This document shows positions 1-11,749 of a DNA stretch of 64,000 bases, one piece after another. Numbering within the stretch: position 1 is the stretch's first letter; every line of letters begins with the position of its first letter. The translations under genes were made by a program, and so were the position numbers. This DNA is from Eulemur rufifrons (Eukaryota; Chordata; Mammalia; Primates; Lemuridae). A model generated the notes under the pieces. The model worked only from the letters and a program-made list of their open reading frames with translations. It was not told where the DNA came from and did no database searches. Location: NCBI RefSeq assembly GCF_041146395.1, contig NC_090989.1, forward strand, positions 222,922,843-222,986,842, given 5' to 3'.

Positions 1-766
1 GTTTGCTGGTGAGTACATGTAGTGCTTTTTTTCCATTCTTGGAATACTTCACTTAATAGAATGGGTTCCAACTCTCTCCAGGAGAACCAAAGAGATGCCA
101 TATCGCCATTATTTCTAATAGCTGAGTAATATTCCATGGTATACATATACCACATTTTGCTAATGCATTCATGAATTGATGGGCATTTGGGTTATTTCCA
201 CATCTTTGAAATTGTGAATTGTGCTGCTATAAACATTCGGGTGCAGCTGTCTTTTTTATAGAATGACTTTTGTTCTTCTGGGTAGATGCCCAATAATGGG
301 ATTGCTGGATCAAATGGTAGGTGTACTTGAATCTGTTTAAGGTATCTCCGGTTGCACTAGTTTACAATCCCACCAGCAGTGTATGAGTGTTCCCGTCTCT
401 CCGCATCCATGCCAACATGTATTGTTTTGGGACTTTTTGATAAAGGCCATTCTCACTGGAGTTAAGTGATATCTCATTGTGGTTTTGATTTGCATTTCCC
501 TGATGATTAGAGATGTTGAACATTTTTTCATATGTTTGTTAGCCATTTTTGTATCTTCTTTTGAAAAATGTCTATTCATGTCCTTTGCCCACTTTTTGAT
601 AGGGTTGTTCGATTTTTTCTTACTGATTTTCCTGAGTTCCAAATAGATTCTTGTTATCAGTCCTTTATCTGATGTGTAGTATGCAAAAATTTTTTCCCAT
701 TCTGTAGGTTGTCTGTTTACTCTCGTGACTGTTTCTTTGGCTGTGCAGAAGCTTTTTAATTTGATC
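1..766 (-). mobile_element. L1 fragment, 3' part of ORF2, 5'-truncated
   Basis: The minus strand encodes the end of LINE-1 ORF2, with recognisable stretches such as [19 protein letters not shown] and [14 protein letters not shown] followed by [17 protein letters not shown] frame break follows near 340, and the C-terminal segment continues in another frame toward position 1. L1 homology stops near 766, next to the 'aaaaagcttctgcac' motif, so the copy is truncated there. Its 3' end lies outside the window. The protein is non-functional. Confidence 0.9.
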
Positions 767-2644
767 AGGATAAAATGACACTGTTGTTTCTTACTCCACT
801 GTATACCCAGTCCTCATCCAATTTTTTCCCATCTTCTGGTAGGCTAGTCTTTGGTTATAATTATTCTTATTTGGTTTCATCCTTTTTCTTTAGGATCTTT
901 TGTTTGTGATAGTTTTATTTTTCAAGGTCATTTTCAGTTGTAGGCCTGCCTTCTGGAACATCAGTAACTCTGTCTAATTTAATATTATAAGGTAATTTGA
1001 AAACACAGTCTCAATTCCTTCATCCAGATCATCCATAAAAATGCATAATGGGTTATGTTTCCTGGCCAAATCAGTCACTGCAAACTAACCTTGTGTCCAC
1101 CATTAAAGATAGCTATTAGCCACCTGGCATTAGTACAGCAAAGACCATTCTTCCCTAGTACTCCTATAAGTATGCTCATTTTGGCATTCCATTTACTCTT
1201 AAAAAGGTATTTGAGGCAGCAAGCTTATTTATGTGAATGTCACGTTGGATGGAATGAAAGTAGATATAAAAGTAAACTGCTGTGATATTTTGTCTCCCTA
1301 TTTTTGGTATACATCATGAATAAAAGTCTTTACCACTCATATGCACTCGACTGAAGACCTGCCTTTCACTAATAAGGTTGTCTTCTAAGCACACATGCAG
1401 AGGGTGTGGGAGGAGAATAAAAAGTTCCCTGCAGCCAAACCCACCTTATCTACCCTGGAGACCAGTAGGGGGGACGGGCTTCTCAGACAGAGCCCCTCAT
1501 TTATTTCCTTCACTAAATTTCAAAGATTTTATTTCTGTTGTATATTCCCCCACCCCGTGATTGCATCACAAACAAAAGTAATTGGCAAAAGTAGCTATAT
1601 TAAATATGTAACTAGTGGGATATATTTTTGTTATATATTTAAGAAACATTTACTACTCCTACTTATTTGATAAAATTTTAGGAGGGAAAAGTTTTTGTAA
1701 CAAATATAGGTATCAATAGAACACGAGACTCTTAACTACAGGAAGAGTCATGGGAAGTACAAAGAAGTTTAAGCTGTGGGTAAAAATATATCTATATCAT
1801 TAATGAATCCAGTCAACATAGTAAGGTTTGATTACAAAGAAAAATATGGAGATCTATGCGAACAAACATTTCGCAAAATAAGCTGATATTTAAAGATTAA
1901 TAGCACACAAATTTTAGTTATGGCCAGTATCAAAAACCAAGCAATATGATATTAAACATTAGCTATTGGTATGTTTTTTTCTTCCTAATGCACAAATTTT
2001 GATTGGTCCTATCACTTCAATCATATATAACAGAAATATCATTTTTTTCATTCTTCTATGTGAGGACATTTACCTCTGCCACTTGGTGAGACTTAATGGG
2101 TTATATATAAATTTGAGGCCTAGGGTTCTCAATTTTCAAAACTTTTTTTTTTCCTCTTTATGAAAGTCAAATATGTTCACTGTAAAAATTAAAGATAATC
2201 AAAAAGAAGAAAATAATCTCTCTCATAATCCCAAGTTCTCTGAAGTAGAACTGAGCTTTATGACCTAACCCAGAAACAAAAGGTAGACCGTGGTTATATA
2301 ACTCCAGAAGGCAATATAAGCAAAGGGAAAGCTTCAGGAAAAACAGGGTATCTTTCCACTAAAAGCACACAATATTAAAAAATACTTGGGAATCTGAATT
2401 TCCTGAGAATTGAGACCCCACAATTTCTCTTTTTTTGGTGATACACAAGATGAGCAGGAGAAGGTAAAATATTTATCTCCTAATTTTTAAGTAGATTTGA
2501 ATTAAATGTCTGACAAGGTCTTTAATCAAAAAGATTACTTGGTCATAAATAAATGACTATTTCAATGGCACAGGATCAATGAGATCAAATAAAATCAAAT
2601 AGTAGAATTTGAGAGCCAGAGACCTTTTAATGATCATTCTGTCT
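767..2644. other. Intronic sequence with nothing recognised
   Basis: AT-rich single-copy-looking DNA. Short open frames here lack splice context or family resemblance. The stretch around 2155-2235 resembles the degraded antisense 3' end of an ancient L1, but too weakly to call. Confidence 0.5.
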
Positions 2645-2685
2645 GCATCAGTCAGGGTTCTCCGGAGAAACAGAACCAATAGGAG

Positions 2686-2719
<34 letters not shown>

Positions 2720-3060
2720 GAGATTGAGATAGATTTTAAGGAATTGACTCATGTGATGGTGGGGGCTGGAAAATTTTAAATCCACAGGGCAGGTTGGCAG
2801 GCTGGAAACTCAGGCAGGATTTCTATGTTACAATCTTGAGGTTGAACTCCTTCTTTTCCAGGAAACGTCAGTTTTTGGGTTTAAGGCTGTCAACTGATTG
2901 GATGAGGCCCACTCACGTTATTGAGGATAATCTACTTCAAGTCACTTGATTGTAAATGTTACCTTTACAAAATACCTTCAAGCCAACATCTAGACCACTA
3001 TTTGACTAAACAGGGCTTTATAGCCTAGCTAAGTTGATTTATAAAATTAACCATCATACT
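2645..3060. repeat. Ancient interspersed repeat carrying a (CA)n tract
   Basis: The block begins 'tcagtcagggttctcc' and ends 'aaattaaccatcat', and contains 'aaggaattgactcatgtgat' and 'caactgattggatgaggccc'. These landmarks are typical of a very common mammalian interspersed repeat whose exact family name I cannot fix from memory. A perfect (CA)n microsatellite occupies about 2688-2719 inside it. Confidence 0.7.
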
Positions 3061-3139
3061 GTCCAACCCGCTAATCTTAAAGTGAGAGGACTAGGGCCTA
3101 CAAAGTTTGAGTAAGTAATTGTTGACTCATGTTTGTACA

Positions 3140-3362
3140 AAGTGGCTGAAAATATGGTGTCTGGTGTCAGACCTGGGTTTACTTTAGACACTTAGCTGTT
3201 GTGTTATTACTAATACTTAACCTCTCTGGGACACAGGTTCCTCAATATATAATTCTGATGGCTTGGTTTCCCAGGATAATTGTGAGGATTAAGTGAGCTA
3301 AGACACATAAGCTAACAAAGCCAGTGTCTGGAATGTGGTAGACACCTAGTAAGTATAACTTC
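3140..3362 (+). repeat. MIR SINE
   Basis: MIR landmarks in order: 'gtgtcagacctgggttt', the core 'cttaacctctctggg', 'gataattgtgaggattaa', and a tail like 'gtagacacctagtaagta'. Diverged, as expected for this old family. Confidence 0.75.
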
Positions 3363-3462
3363 ATTCCTTCTCCCTCCCTTTATTTCTTCTGTCTTCTCTC
3401 TCCTTCCTCTCTTCCTTTCTTCTTTCCATCTTTCCTTCCTTCCTTCTACCTATCTACCAGCA
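3360..3462. repeat. Polypyrimidine (CTTT/CCTT)n low-complexity tract
   Basis: About 100 bases of nearly pure C and T on the plus strand, directly after the MIR. Confidence 0.85.
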
Positions 3463-4821
3463 ACTATATAATCTAACCAATAAGGCAAATCCCAATGTAT
3501 CCCAGTCAACTGGGGAAGCTATGGAAGCGCTGTGGAGCTATGTGAGCAACTCCCAGCAGATCCTGAGGTTGAAGCTGGGGCCTAGGAAATGTGGTTCTTA
3601 GTGCTGGCAGAATGACATGAGACTCAGAACCAGAACTGTTTGCCTATCAACCTATATAAAACCATGCCTTCGTGGATAAAGGCAAGGTTAACACATATAC
3701 GTACAATACACATTGAGGTCTTTCAAATAGGATGTTTAGGTTGGAAAGGCCATCATCTCCTACTGAACCCAAGTCATAGAGAGCTGGTTCCATGGTTAAA
3801 AAGCAGCAGCATTATGGAACACTCTGGCATGGGTTATAAGATACTAGGCACAACCACATGGCCCCTTTCCTCTTCTCCAATTCCAGCCCCTACCACTACC
3901 TCATTTGCAGAAGATTCTAAAACTCTCACTTATTCCATTTCCGTGAATAGCATATGATAAGATAAACAAGAATACTCAGCAAAAGGCAGTTATTCTTTTG
4001 TCAGTGAATGAGAACATTAACAGAACAATAAAAAAAGAGAAAATTACATAGTGGATATATTCAGATGCAGTACAAATAAAAGTAGCACTAGAATAAAAGT
4101 AATGAAGCTACATTAGGAAGCCTGCAACATTACTTAGTTAAATTTCAGCCTTAATTTTCCAGGTAAAAGTTTGGCAAAACCACACTTTTTTCCAGACTCC
4201 AGGCTTTTGTACCTGATTATTCTATGTGGCCAGATTTACTTGCACAACTTTTCTTGCTATTATTTTTTAAAACAACCAAAAAACAGACAAGAAGAAGAAA
4301 ATAAAAAGACTGTCTATACAAGAATTAAAATGGGGAAGACAAAAGAGACACAGAATAGAGCAAAGATACAAAAAACAGGCCTCAAAACAACTGGGAATTG
4401 AAAGCTGATTTAGCTCTGACAGGTGAGACTTCCTGTAGAACCTCCACCCTGTTCTGGATTCACTCTCTGCCCCAGCTCTTTCTTTTCCAGCAAGACATTC
4501 TTTCTATGTCTTCTTTTTAAGGGTCTTGGTAGGCATCCCTTCCTAGAAAGGAGAAAACTAAAGGCAATTCCTGTCTTTGGGGAATTTCTTTTATGTGAAA
4601 GAGCCTAATTAAATCATAAAGGGCTCCTAATGGTATACTACCTGCACTCCCATCTCTGATTTCTAGCCAAGATGCATTTTTGGTCTGGGATGATACTCAA
4701 AAGTATTTATCAGCCAGTCCAACTGAGCAAGTCCTAGAGGTCCCTGGTCAGCCAGGTACTAAACTGGCTTCTAGGAGGTCCAGGCTGAACCAATTTAGCC
4801 ATCAGATACAGGAAGCACAAT
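3463..4821. other. Intronic sequence with nothing recognised
   Basis: No exon with matching splice sites and no repeat family that I can name. The 105-codon open frame at 3640-3957 has no family resemblance. Confidence 0.45.
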
Positions 4822-5780
4822 GCCAAGGTCCATGATACTTTTAGGGGCCCATGTTTTAATTTCTTTTAAAATCAGATTTTTTTAAATGAATATAACAACA
4901 ATGTAAATGTACTTACTGCCACTCAATTACACACTAAAGAAAGGGCTAAAATGAGAAATTTTATGTTATGTATTTTATTGTATAAAAAAATGCATATAGG
5001 CCTGGCATGGTGGCTCACCCCTGTAATCCCAGCACTTTGGGAGGCCAAGGTGGGAGGATTGCTTGAGGCCAGGAGTTTGAGGTTACAAACTCAGGCCACT
5101 GTACTTCAGCCTGGTTGACAGAGGGAGACCCCATCTCTAAAAAAAAAGCACAGATGCCATTCTGAAAAACAAACTCTATCAAACAACAGAAACTCATAGC
5201 TAAGCCAGAAAATGATGCTAGTAATATAATATCCATAAACATCTCAGGGCAGAAACCAATGGCAACTATTATACAGGAAATTTTCTTTAAAATATGGCAT
5301 ATAAATCCAAGAGTATTTCCCAGGGGGGAAAAAAATGAGTATTTTGTGATTTAGTTTTACATAACAGTACTCATTGGTATTTGGTAATAATTTCAGGAGG
5401 ATTAACAACATGGTTTTATTACATGGCCATAAAATAAAATAAAACAGTCAAAAATAAGCAACTATTCAAACAGTATAAAAGAAGGGGGAAAAGGTGGGTA
5501 TTCTTTACAAAATACAAAGAAGAAATATAGCTTAAGATAGATACTCTTTAATAAGCTTTAAATTAAAAAAGAATATAATCCAATTTTAATTATGTTTGTC
5601 TTTATACAAACTCAGTTATAAAATATTGTTTAATTTTTTTTAATGCAGGAAGTGACCCATGAAGGCAAAGTGCTTAAGGCCCAGGAAAGTCATAATGCAA
5701 CCCTGAGTCCAGGGAGTGCAGGGCGGGGCTGGGCCAGCAGCATCCTGGGAGACTTGAGACCACAGCTAATTTTCAACCGG
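4822..5780 (+). repeat. Unnamed dispersed repeat, copy 1, split by an Alu monomer
   Basis: The flanks 4822-4910 ('cttttaggggcccatg', 'tttaaaatcaga') and 5628-5710 ('tttttttaatgcagg', 'acccatgaaggcaaag') match in order and orientation a second copy at 51650-51905. The middle (about 5150-5620) has no counterpart in that copy. The family name is unknown to me. Confidence 0.6.
4999..5147 (+). mobile_element. Free left Alu monomer (FLAM-like)
   Basis: A single Alu-type arm from 'ggcctggcatggtggctcac' through 'cactttgggaggcc' to 'gacagagggagacc' and a short A tail. It has no second arm and no middle A-rich linker. Such monomers derive from 7SL RNA. Confidence 0.85.
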
Positions 5781-7699
5781 TACAGAAATATCAATATTTT
5801 AACAATGCTATGTCTGTACCATTGCACTGAGTCCCAATGGTAGGACAGGCCAGTCATGCCACTGATAGAAATAACTGTTAAACAGATACAGTTTCTCTTC
5901 TGTACTATGAAAAATACACAGACCCCTTGTGGTCAATTTGGGATGCAAGCCAACTTTAAAACATAATTCCTCTATTAAAAACTTCCTCAGTTTTCTATCT
6001 CTGAATGAACTAGGTTATACAACAGTTTTTCGGGTTTTTTTTTTAAACTCATGTCTGAAAAGATAATTGAAAAGGCAGCTCTATTGAGAAAAATAAAATA
6101 GCATTTCACACTCAATACCGACCAACCGGATATACCCAAATGGTAGCTGCAAGGCTGGGAAGATGCTCCCTGAAGTTCACTGAGGGCTTGGTCACCTGAC
6201 TCACAGTCTTTGGCCCCACCTTTTTGTCCCACTGTAAGGCTGATTTTCAACACCCACATTTTGGATCTAGCCAACATTCTAATGAACCATTCCTTCCCCT
6301 TCGAAAGTCAATGGATTTGATTCCACTCCAGAAACTCACTCCCACGGCCACACCCTAGACCCTGTCATTCCCCAGAATTGTCCCACCTCTGAAATAATAA
6401 ATTCCAATATACCCTCTTTGATCATTACTTCCTATTCTTCAATTCTCTCACTCCTTCACTACAGTCCTATTTGTTTTTTTGTTAATCAACATTTTCCTTC
6501 CTTTGACTCCTCAACTTCCTGAGTTTGCTGGTTCCTGACTGAACTAATTGTTTTCTTTTCCCTTCCTGAGTATGTGCAGTCAACTCCTCACAACTCCCCA
6601 CTGTTGTCCTCAGCTCACTTCCCCCTTGTCCTAAAGGCTCACCTACCAAACAGCCAATCTTGGACCAATCCCCTAACGCACCTTCTTTGGGAGATAATGG
6701 AGAAGATTTCAAGAGAAGGTATCTTTAATTGAAATTGAGATGAGTTCTAATAAGCATCCAGCTTAAGAGGTGTAGTTCAGAAGAAATAGCTTGCAATTCT
6801 CTTCCACTTCTCTCCTTGGAAACAACTTCATAACTTCCTAATCATCTGTATTTCACTAGTATGATTAGAGCTATGGGGTGATAATCTGCATTCCCTTCAC
6901 TTCCTGTAATGCTGTCCCACTTTATACAAATATGAATTAAGCAAATTTAAGAGACCATAATATAAAAATTAATAAAGTCTTAATTCATGCACATTTGAAA
7001 TAATATGAATCCAAATATTTTCAAATTTCCTCAAAAATTGCATAATTGCAGAGGTAGGAGGCAGAATGAATGGTGAACTGTGTTTATGCAAAGGCCACAT
7101 GGTGAAGTCTCTAGCAAGTAAATAAATAGTCTCCTTCCTTTGTCAGTATTTTGTGACTCATACATTTATGTGCATGGTAACTCTTACATTAGCATTCAAT
7201 CACTGTTCTTCTGTAATTTAACCAACCACTGTTACTATAATTTAAAATATTTTTTGTATTCAATAAAAATGTAATGCAAGCATTCATTAAATGTGGGTGT
7301 TAGAAGCAGTGCTAAAATCATGCCCCAAAATCAATTACTTGGGCACAGAAGTCAGAATTGAACAAACAAATCTCTCAAATAAAGGCAAACAACTGCTAAA
7401 GTGTGCCTTGCTGTTCATGTGGAAGAAGCAATGTGAGAAATATTAGAAATAATGCTGAAAAAATTAAAAGCATGAATACATAACACAATAGCTAAAGATT
7501 TACTTGCCCTGAGAATACATCCCACATTGTTTATAATTATATTTAGTCCTTTGAATTTTTTGAGTTTTTAATTAGGTGTCTTGCAACTGCCGTTTATTTA
7601 AAGATGGAGTCAAATCCCATTTAAATTAAAAAAATGGACCTGAAATGTATTTTTAAATAATATATTTGTTTCCTTGCAGTTTTTCTTTTTTTTTAAGCA
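5781..7699. other. Intronic sequence with nothing recognised
   Basis: AT-rich. No coding exon, RNA gene or nameable repeat is evident. Short open frames on both strands look like chance. Confidence 0.45.
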
Positions 7700-8590
7700 T
7701 TTAAAATTTTTATTTTTCACTTTCTATTTTAAGTGTATAATTAAACATATTCATTGTAGAAAAAATAGGGAATACAGATCAATAAAGAAAAAAATTAAAA
7801 TGGAAATTCTCATAAATTCTATCATCTAGAGGTAATTGTCATTTGTTGTATATCCCTCTGCAACTTTTTCTATGCAAATTTATATGCATAAACGTTTAAA
7901 ATTTTTCTGTATGGAAAAAATTTCAACATATAAGAGTAGGTGAAGCAGTATAATGAACTTCCATGTATCAGTCACCCAGTTCCAACAATTTTCAACTCAG
8001 GACCCATCTTGTTTTCATCTATACTCCCACCCACTTAACCTCCCCTCACCCTACATTATTTTGAAACAAATCTCAGACAGACTTCAGTATGTACCTCTAA
8101 AACAGCAGCCCCCAGCCTATTTGGCACCAGGTACTGGTTTCATGGAAGACAGTTTTTCTGATGGGATTGGAGGGCGGATGGCCAGGGTGGGAGCTCCGGC
8201 GGAGGGGCTGTAAATGCAGATGAAGCTTTGCTTGCCACTGCTCACCTCCTGCAGTGTGCCCCCTCCAAGGGGTTAAAAATTTCAGTTGTCCCATAAATGT
8301 TGTAATTTTGTTTTTATAGTTTCCATTATGAATCAGGATTCAAGTGAAATCTGCATCTACAATTGATGGCTGTCTCTTAGATATTTTTTAGTTTACTGGA
8401 TCCTCCTCCATCTCTGTCTCTCTCCTTTTTTTCCTTAAAATTTGATTATAGAAGAAACAGTCATTTGTCATTTACAGTGTTGCAGAATTTTGCTCATTAC
8501 TTCTCCATGGTTATGTTACTCTGTCTTCTTTGTTTCCTTTACATTATATAGTAGCTGGATATAGAGGTTTGATTGGATTCTGGGGGTTTG
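7700..8590 (-). mobile_element. Decayed ancient L1M-type 3' region, interrupted
   Basis: Old-LINE landmarks include 'cagtcacccagttccaacaattttcaac', split here as 'cagtcacccag' and 'ttccaacaatt'. After an insertion they continue with 'tcccataaatgttgtaattt' and 'gaatcaggattcaa'. Continuity on both sides of 8105-8272 shows one element broken by another. Orientation and subfamily are uncertain. Confidence 0.5.
8105..8272 (+). mobile_element. Deleted DNA-transposon-like MER element
   Basis: It begins 'ttggcaccaggtactggttt' after 'cagcccccagcc', and has the GC-rich interior and 'ctgctcacctcctgcagtgtg' typical of a common MER repeat ('ggcaccagggaccggttt'). Much of the interior is deleted. It interrupts the older L1M sequence on either side. 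Confidence 0.5.
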
Positions 8591-8852
8591 TTTTTTTTTT
8601 TTTTTATTTCATCTTGTTATGGGGGATACAGAATTGCAGGTTACATACGTTGCTCCTGTACCGCCTTTCCCCCCAAGTCAGAGCTCCAGGCGTGTCTGTT
8701 CCCCAGGTCGTGCGCATTGCACCCATCATGAGGTATATATCCCTCCCTTCCCCACGCCCCCTTCCCGAGTCAGCACCTTCAAGTGTTACCGCTCCCCAAA
8801 CGGTGCGCAATGCACTCATTGTGTAGGCATACCCCCATCCCCTCCCCCCCAC
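8590..8852 (-). mobile_element. Lemur-type L1 3' end with tandem 3'-UTR modules
   Basis: It starts with a T tract and 'ttatttcatcttgttatggggg', the reverse complement of the lemur L1 terminus. Two related modules of roughly 88 bp follow (8675-8766 and 8767-8852), each with 'gagtcag...', a '...ccccag/aa...gtgcgca' core and a C-rich end. Strongly 5'-truncated. Open frames on both strands here are UTR shadows. Confidence 0.75.
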
Positions 8853-8934
8853 CTCAGTCTGATATGCTATTGGTGTTGTTCCCCTTGCAGTTTTTCTGAT
8901 TATAATCCACTATGCTTGTTGCATTAGAAAATTC

Positions 8935-9306
8935 TAAAAAGTATAAAGATGAAGAAAATCACCTAGAATCTCACTATCCTATGGACAACTTTACTAGCAT
9001 TTTGGTAGTTTCTCCAGCTTTTAAAATTGTCTCTACATTTTTTATAGTTTAGATAAAATATACATGGCATTTTGTATCTTAATGTTTTTCTTAACCTTAG
9101 ATAAAGATTTATTAAAACACTAAAAACTATCTATGGACACTATAAAGGCTGTTCAATATCTCATTATATAACATTTTTGATTAACATTATTTCTAATACC
9201 AAATATTTAAGTACTTTTCAAGTTTTGCCATTATAAATAATTCAGTGATGAGTATATTTGGGTATAAATTTGTAGAACAGGACTGAAACAATATTTTAGT
9301 TAATTC
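8935..9306 (-). mobile_element. Ancient L1M-type debris, left of the LTR
   Basis: Degraded LINE sequence ('agtataaagatgaagaaaatc', then 'tattcagtgatgag'-like motifs). It appears to continue at 9721 beyond the LTR with 'cctagaagaagaattattag' and 'tcaaatggta', as in antisense L1M 3' regions. Confidence 0.45.
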
Positions 9307-9715
9307 TGTGATGACTTGTTTTGCTTATAGCTAACAGCCAAATTCCGCTTTTGTATGCAAGGCTTGCTTGCTTAACGCTTGGTTGTGACAGAGAGCTAAA
9401 AACATGCTCCAATGCAGTTAGAGAAAAACAACCACGAGTTGCTTCCTGATAAGGGGGCCAAGGCCTGATCAACACGTGAACAAGCTTGTGAAGGGCGTAT
9501 GTCCCCTTATCGTAAGTAACTGGCTGTAACGAATTCCAGCAAAGAGTATAAAAGACATGTACTCCCGCTGCGCGGGGTCCCTACCCATGGAAAGAGACCA
9601 CTGCGTTGGTGCTCGGGGCTTGGACCCTAGCTAGCTAGTCAATAAACTCCTTTGCCTTTTGCAGCCTCAGTGACTCTGTCATTCTGTTCCCGGGGCCGAG
9701 GGAATCCAGCTAACA
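9307..9715 (+). mobile_element. Solo LTR of an endogenous retrovirus
   Basis: A 409-bp block runs from TGTGATGACT to CCAGCTAACA, giving the TGT...ACA retroviral termini. It is flanked by AATTC (9302-9306) and AATTT (9716-9720), a five-base target duplication with one mismatch. A TATA box (TATAAAAG, 9547-9554) and a polyadenylation signal (AATAAA, 9641-9646) stand in the right order about 90 bases apart, defining U3, R and U5. Several CpG sites survive, so it is not very old. No internal gag, pol or env sequence is present, so it is a recombined solo LTR. The family is not identified; the 5-bp duplication would suit ERVL or a variant ERV1. Confidence 0.82.
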
Positions 9716-9720
9716 AATTT

Positions 9721-10080
9721 TATCCCATTTGAATTATTTTTCTTCAGAGAAGTTTCCTAGAAGAAGAATTATTAGATCAAATGGTATTTTTAAAATATTG
9801 CCAATTTTATTTGCAAAAATGTCTTATTGTTTTCACTCACCTCTTTTATTATTTGTAAATTGAGTATTTTCCCTATCTTTCTAGTTATTTGATTATATTT
9901 CCTACTTTGTAAATTGCCCATGTGTGTCCTTTGCTCATTTTTCTAGGGCCATTAACATTTTTTCTACCGATATGTGAGTTCTTTTTGTATTAAGCATATT
10001 AATCCATAATCTGCCATATTTCACCATATTTGCTGTTTTTACGACTTACATGCTATTTTTAAATTAAAAAAATAACATAT
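9721..10080 (-). mobile_element. Ancient L1M-type debris, right of the LTR
   Basis: Continues the LINE-like sequence seen before the LTR, with antisense ORF2/3' motifs such as 'cctttgctcatttttctag' and 'gtgagttctttttgtatt'. Heavily decayed. Confidence 0.45.
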
Positions 10081-11496
10081 AATAAAGGTGGTCTCCTAAA
10101 TCCTTTGCTTCCCTAAATTCTGCCACTTTTTCAAAAAATTTCTGATTATGCTCATCTGTTTACTCTTTCAAATAATTCTTAGAATCTTAGAATTCTGATA
10201 GAAAACAAAATCCACTGGGATTTTGATTGTAATTATGTTAAATTTATAAATTTAATTTATAATTATTTTAGTTTTTCAGTTCCCTAAAATGGTAGTTATT
10301 CCCTTTGATTTGAGATAGCTGCTTCAGTTATGTTTTGGTTCATATTTTAAAACAAACAAACTTAATGGCTTCAGTTTTTTCTTGTGGTCTGTCATGGGCT
10401 GTAGGCGGGTGGCAGCTGGAGCTGCAGTCCAGGCTCAGCTAAGCTAGATGTCCAAGATGGCTTCCTCACTGGTAAGTCAAGCTTGTCCCTGTCGGTATTC
10501 CTCCCCAGGGTCCCTCCCTCCAGCACAGTAGCCCGGATTGCTCACCTGGTAGCTCAGGGCACCAGAGGCAGAAGGAATCTTCTTAAGGCAAGGCTTAGAA
10601 CTGGTGCAGGGTCATTTTTGTCATGTTCTAGTGATCAAATCAGTCTGACAGCTCAGACTCAAGATGGAGGGATACCTCCTTGATGGGAAAGAGGCCTGTG
10701 CAAGCAGCAAGGTCGGCCATTTTTGGAGATAAACTGCCACATCTTTTATTGATCTTAGTAAAATTTTCCTCATAAAAGTATTTTAAATTTTTATTGCTAT
10801 AATAATTTATATGTTTTTCCTTTTATAACTTACTAACTGGTTAGTGCCAATATGAAGGAAACCTATTGTCTTATTTATTCTAATTACTTTTCATTTTAAT
10901 ATCTTGGTTTTCTTAAGCATATCATTATACTATCTAAAAATAAAGATGACCTTTTGTCCCTCTTCTTTATCAAAAATTAAGTCTCTTATTTCTACCTCAT
11001 GTCTATGGCACCTGTTAAGACTTCAAGAACAGGCCAATAGGAAGTAACTTGTTTTGTCTCTGTTGTATAACTTTTAAAGTACAAATATATTCAACTTATA
11101 AACTGGATTTTTTAAATTAACATATGTTTCCCAGAGCTAAATTAAGCCACTTACTTTTACGTGCCGATGCAATACAAATGAATAGAAAAGTAGGTTCTTA
11201 TTCCAGATAAACTGAATTCAGGAAGGGGGGGGCAATAAAATAAGATGAAGAAGAAAGTGACTAATATATTTTAGGTACTGCAGTATTTTCTCCCTGAAAT
11301 CTATAAACCTTCAAAAATAAATCATAACCATAAAACATTCTATTGCCTCCCACAAATAGCTAATATCTCTAAATAAATAAAAATATCATAAATCTCAGCA
11401 ATTTCTCCTTTCTCCCCAAGTTTGACTATTGACACTAGATGTACAGAATCACTTTAAGCACATAAATAGGTATTAGAATACGGCTCTTGTACTCAC
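10081..11496. other. Intron; GC-richer unclassified block at 10380-10740
   Basis: The block at 10380-10740 is GC-richer than its surroundings ('ggcgggtggcagctggagctgcag', split as 'ggcgggtggcag' and 'ctggagctgcag') and resembles an old LTR or DNA-transposon consensus, but I cannot name it. The rest is AT-rich intron with no exon seen. The C-terminal CFAP95 exon was sought here on the minus strand and not found. Confidence 0.4.
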
Positions 11497-11554
11497 ACGT
11501 GGCTGATAATCATACCGTGGAGGGTAGCTTTCAGCGTATGTTGTCAATGTAAAC
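11497..11554 (-). CDS. CFAP95: CFAP95 internal coding exon (58 nt)
   Basis: This 58-nt minus-strand exon has acceptor 'atccctcttag' and a strong GTGAGT donor. Its first base joins the two bases left by exon 34078-34146 to make an ATG (Met) codon. It then reads 19 codons, beginning FTLTTYAESYPP and ending RYDYQPR, and stops in phase 0. From memory the human counterpart is [20 protein letters not shown], so Leu-Thr-Thr-Tyr and Tyr-Asp-Tyr-Gln-Pro are kept and the spacing is one residue shorter in the middle. The reading frame that starts directly at the exon edge hits TGA after seven codons, which fixes the phase used here. The upstream intron is 22.5 kb. The remaining C-terminal 60 or so residues of the protein should be in one or more exons beyond the left edge of the window. 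Confidence 0.93.
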
Positions 11555-11749
11555 CTAAGAGGGATAAGTCAATGTTTGAGAAATGAATGACTTCAAAAAG
11601 ATATTTTAAATTTTTAGTGGTATATGCCTTATGTGAAATAAAAACATATTAGGAAGGTATGGCCCGAATAAAACTTTTAAACCCCACAAGTCTCCCAAGC
11701 TCTGCATACAGTATTACCCGCTGCCAGCAGGGTACCCCTCCTTCAATTA

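Noticed and set aside
337..642. 101-codon minus-strand open frame as a gene
   Set aside because: It is the C-terminal region of L1 ORF2 in a truncated, frame-broken copy.
8530..8927. Overlapping frames of about 100 codons on both strands
   Set aside because: Both lie in the L1 3' UTR tandem modules and show no protein family.
1..11490. Terminal CFAP95 exon
   Set aside because: No minus-strand segment resembling the C-terminal part of the protein was found; it is presumably beyond the left edge.
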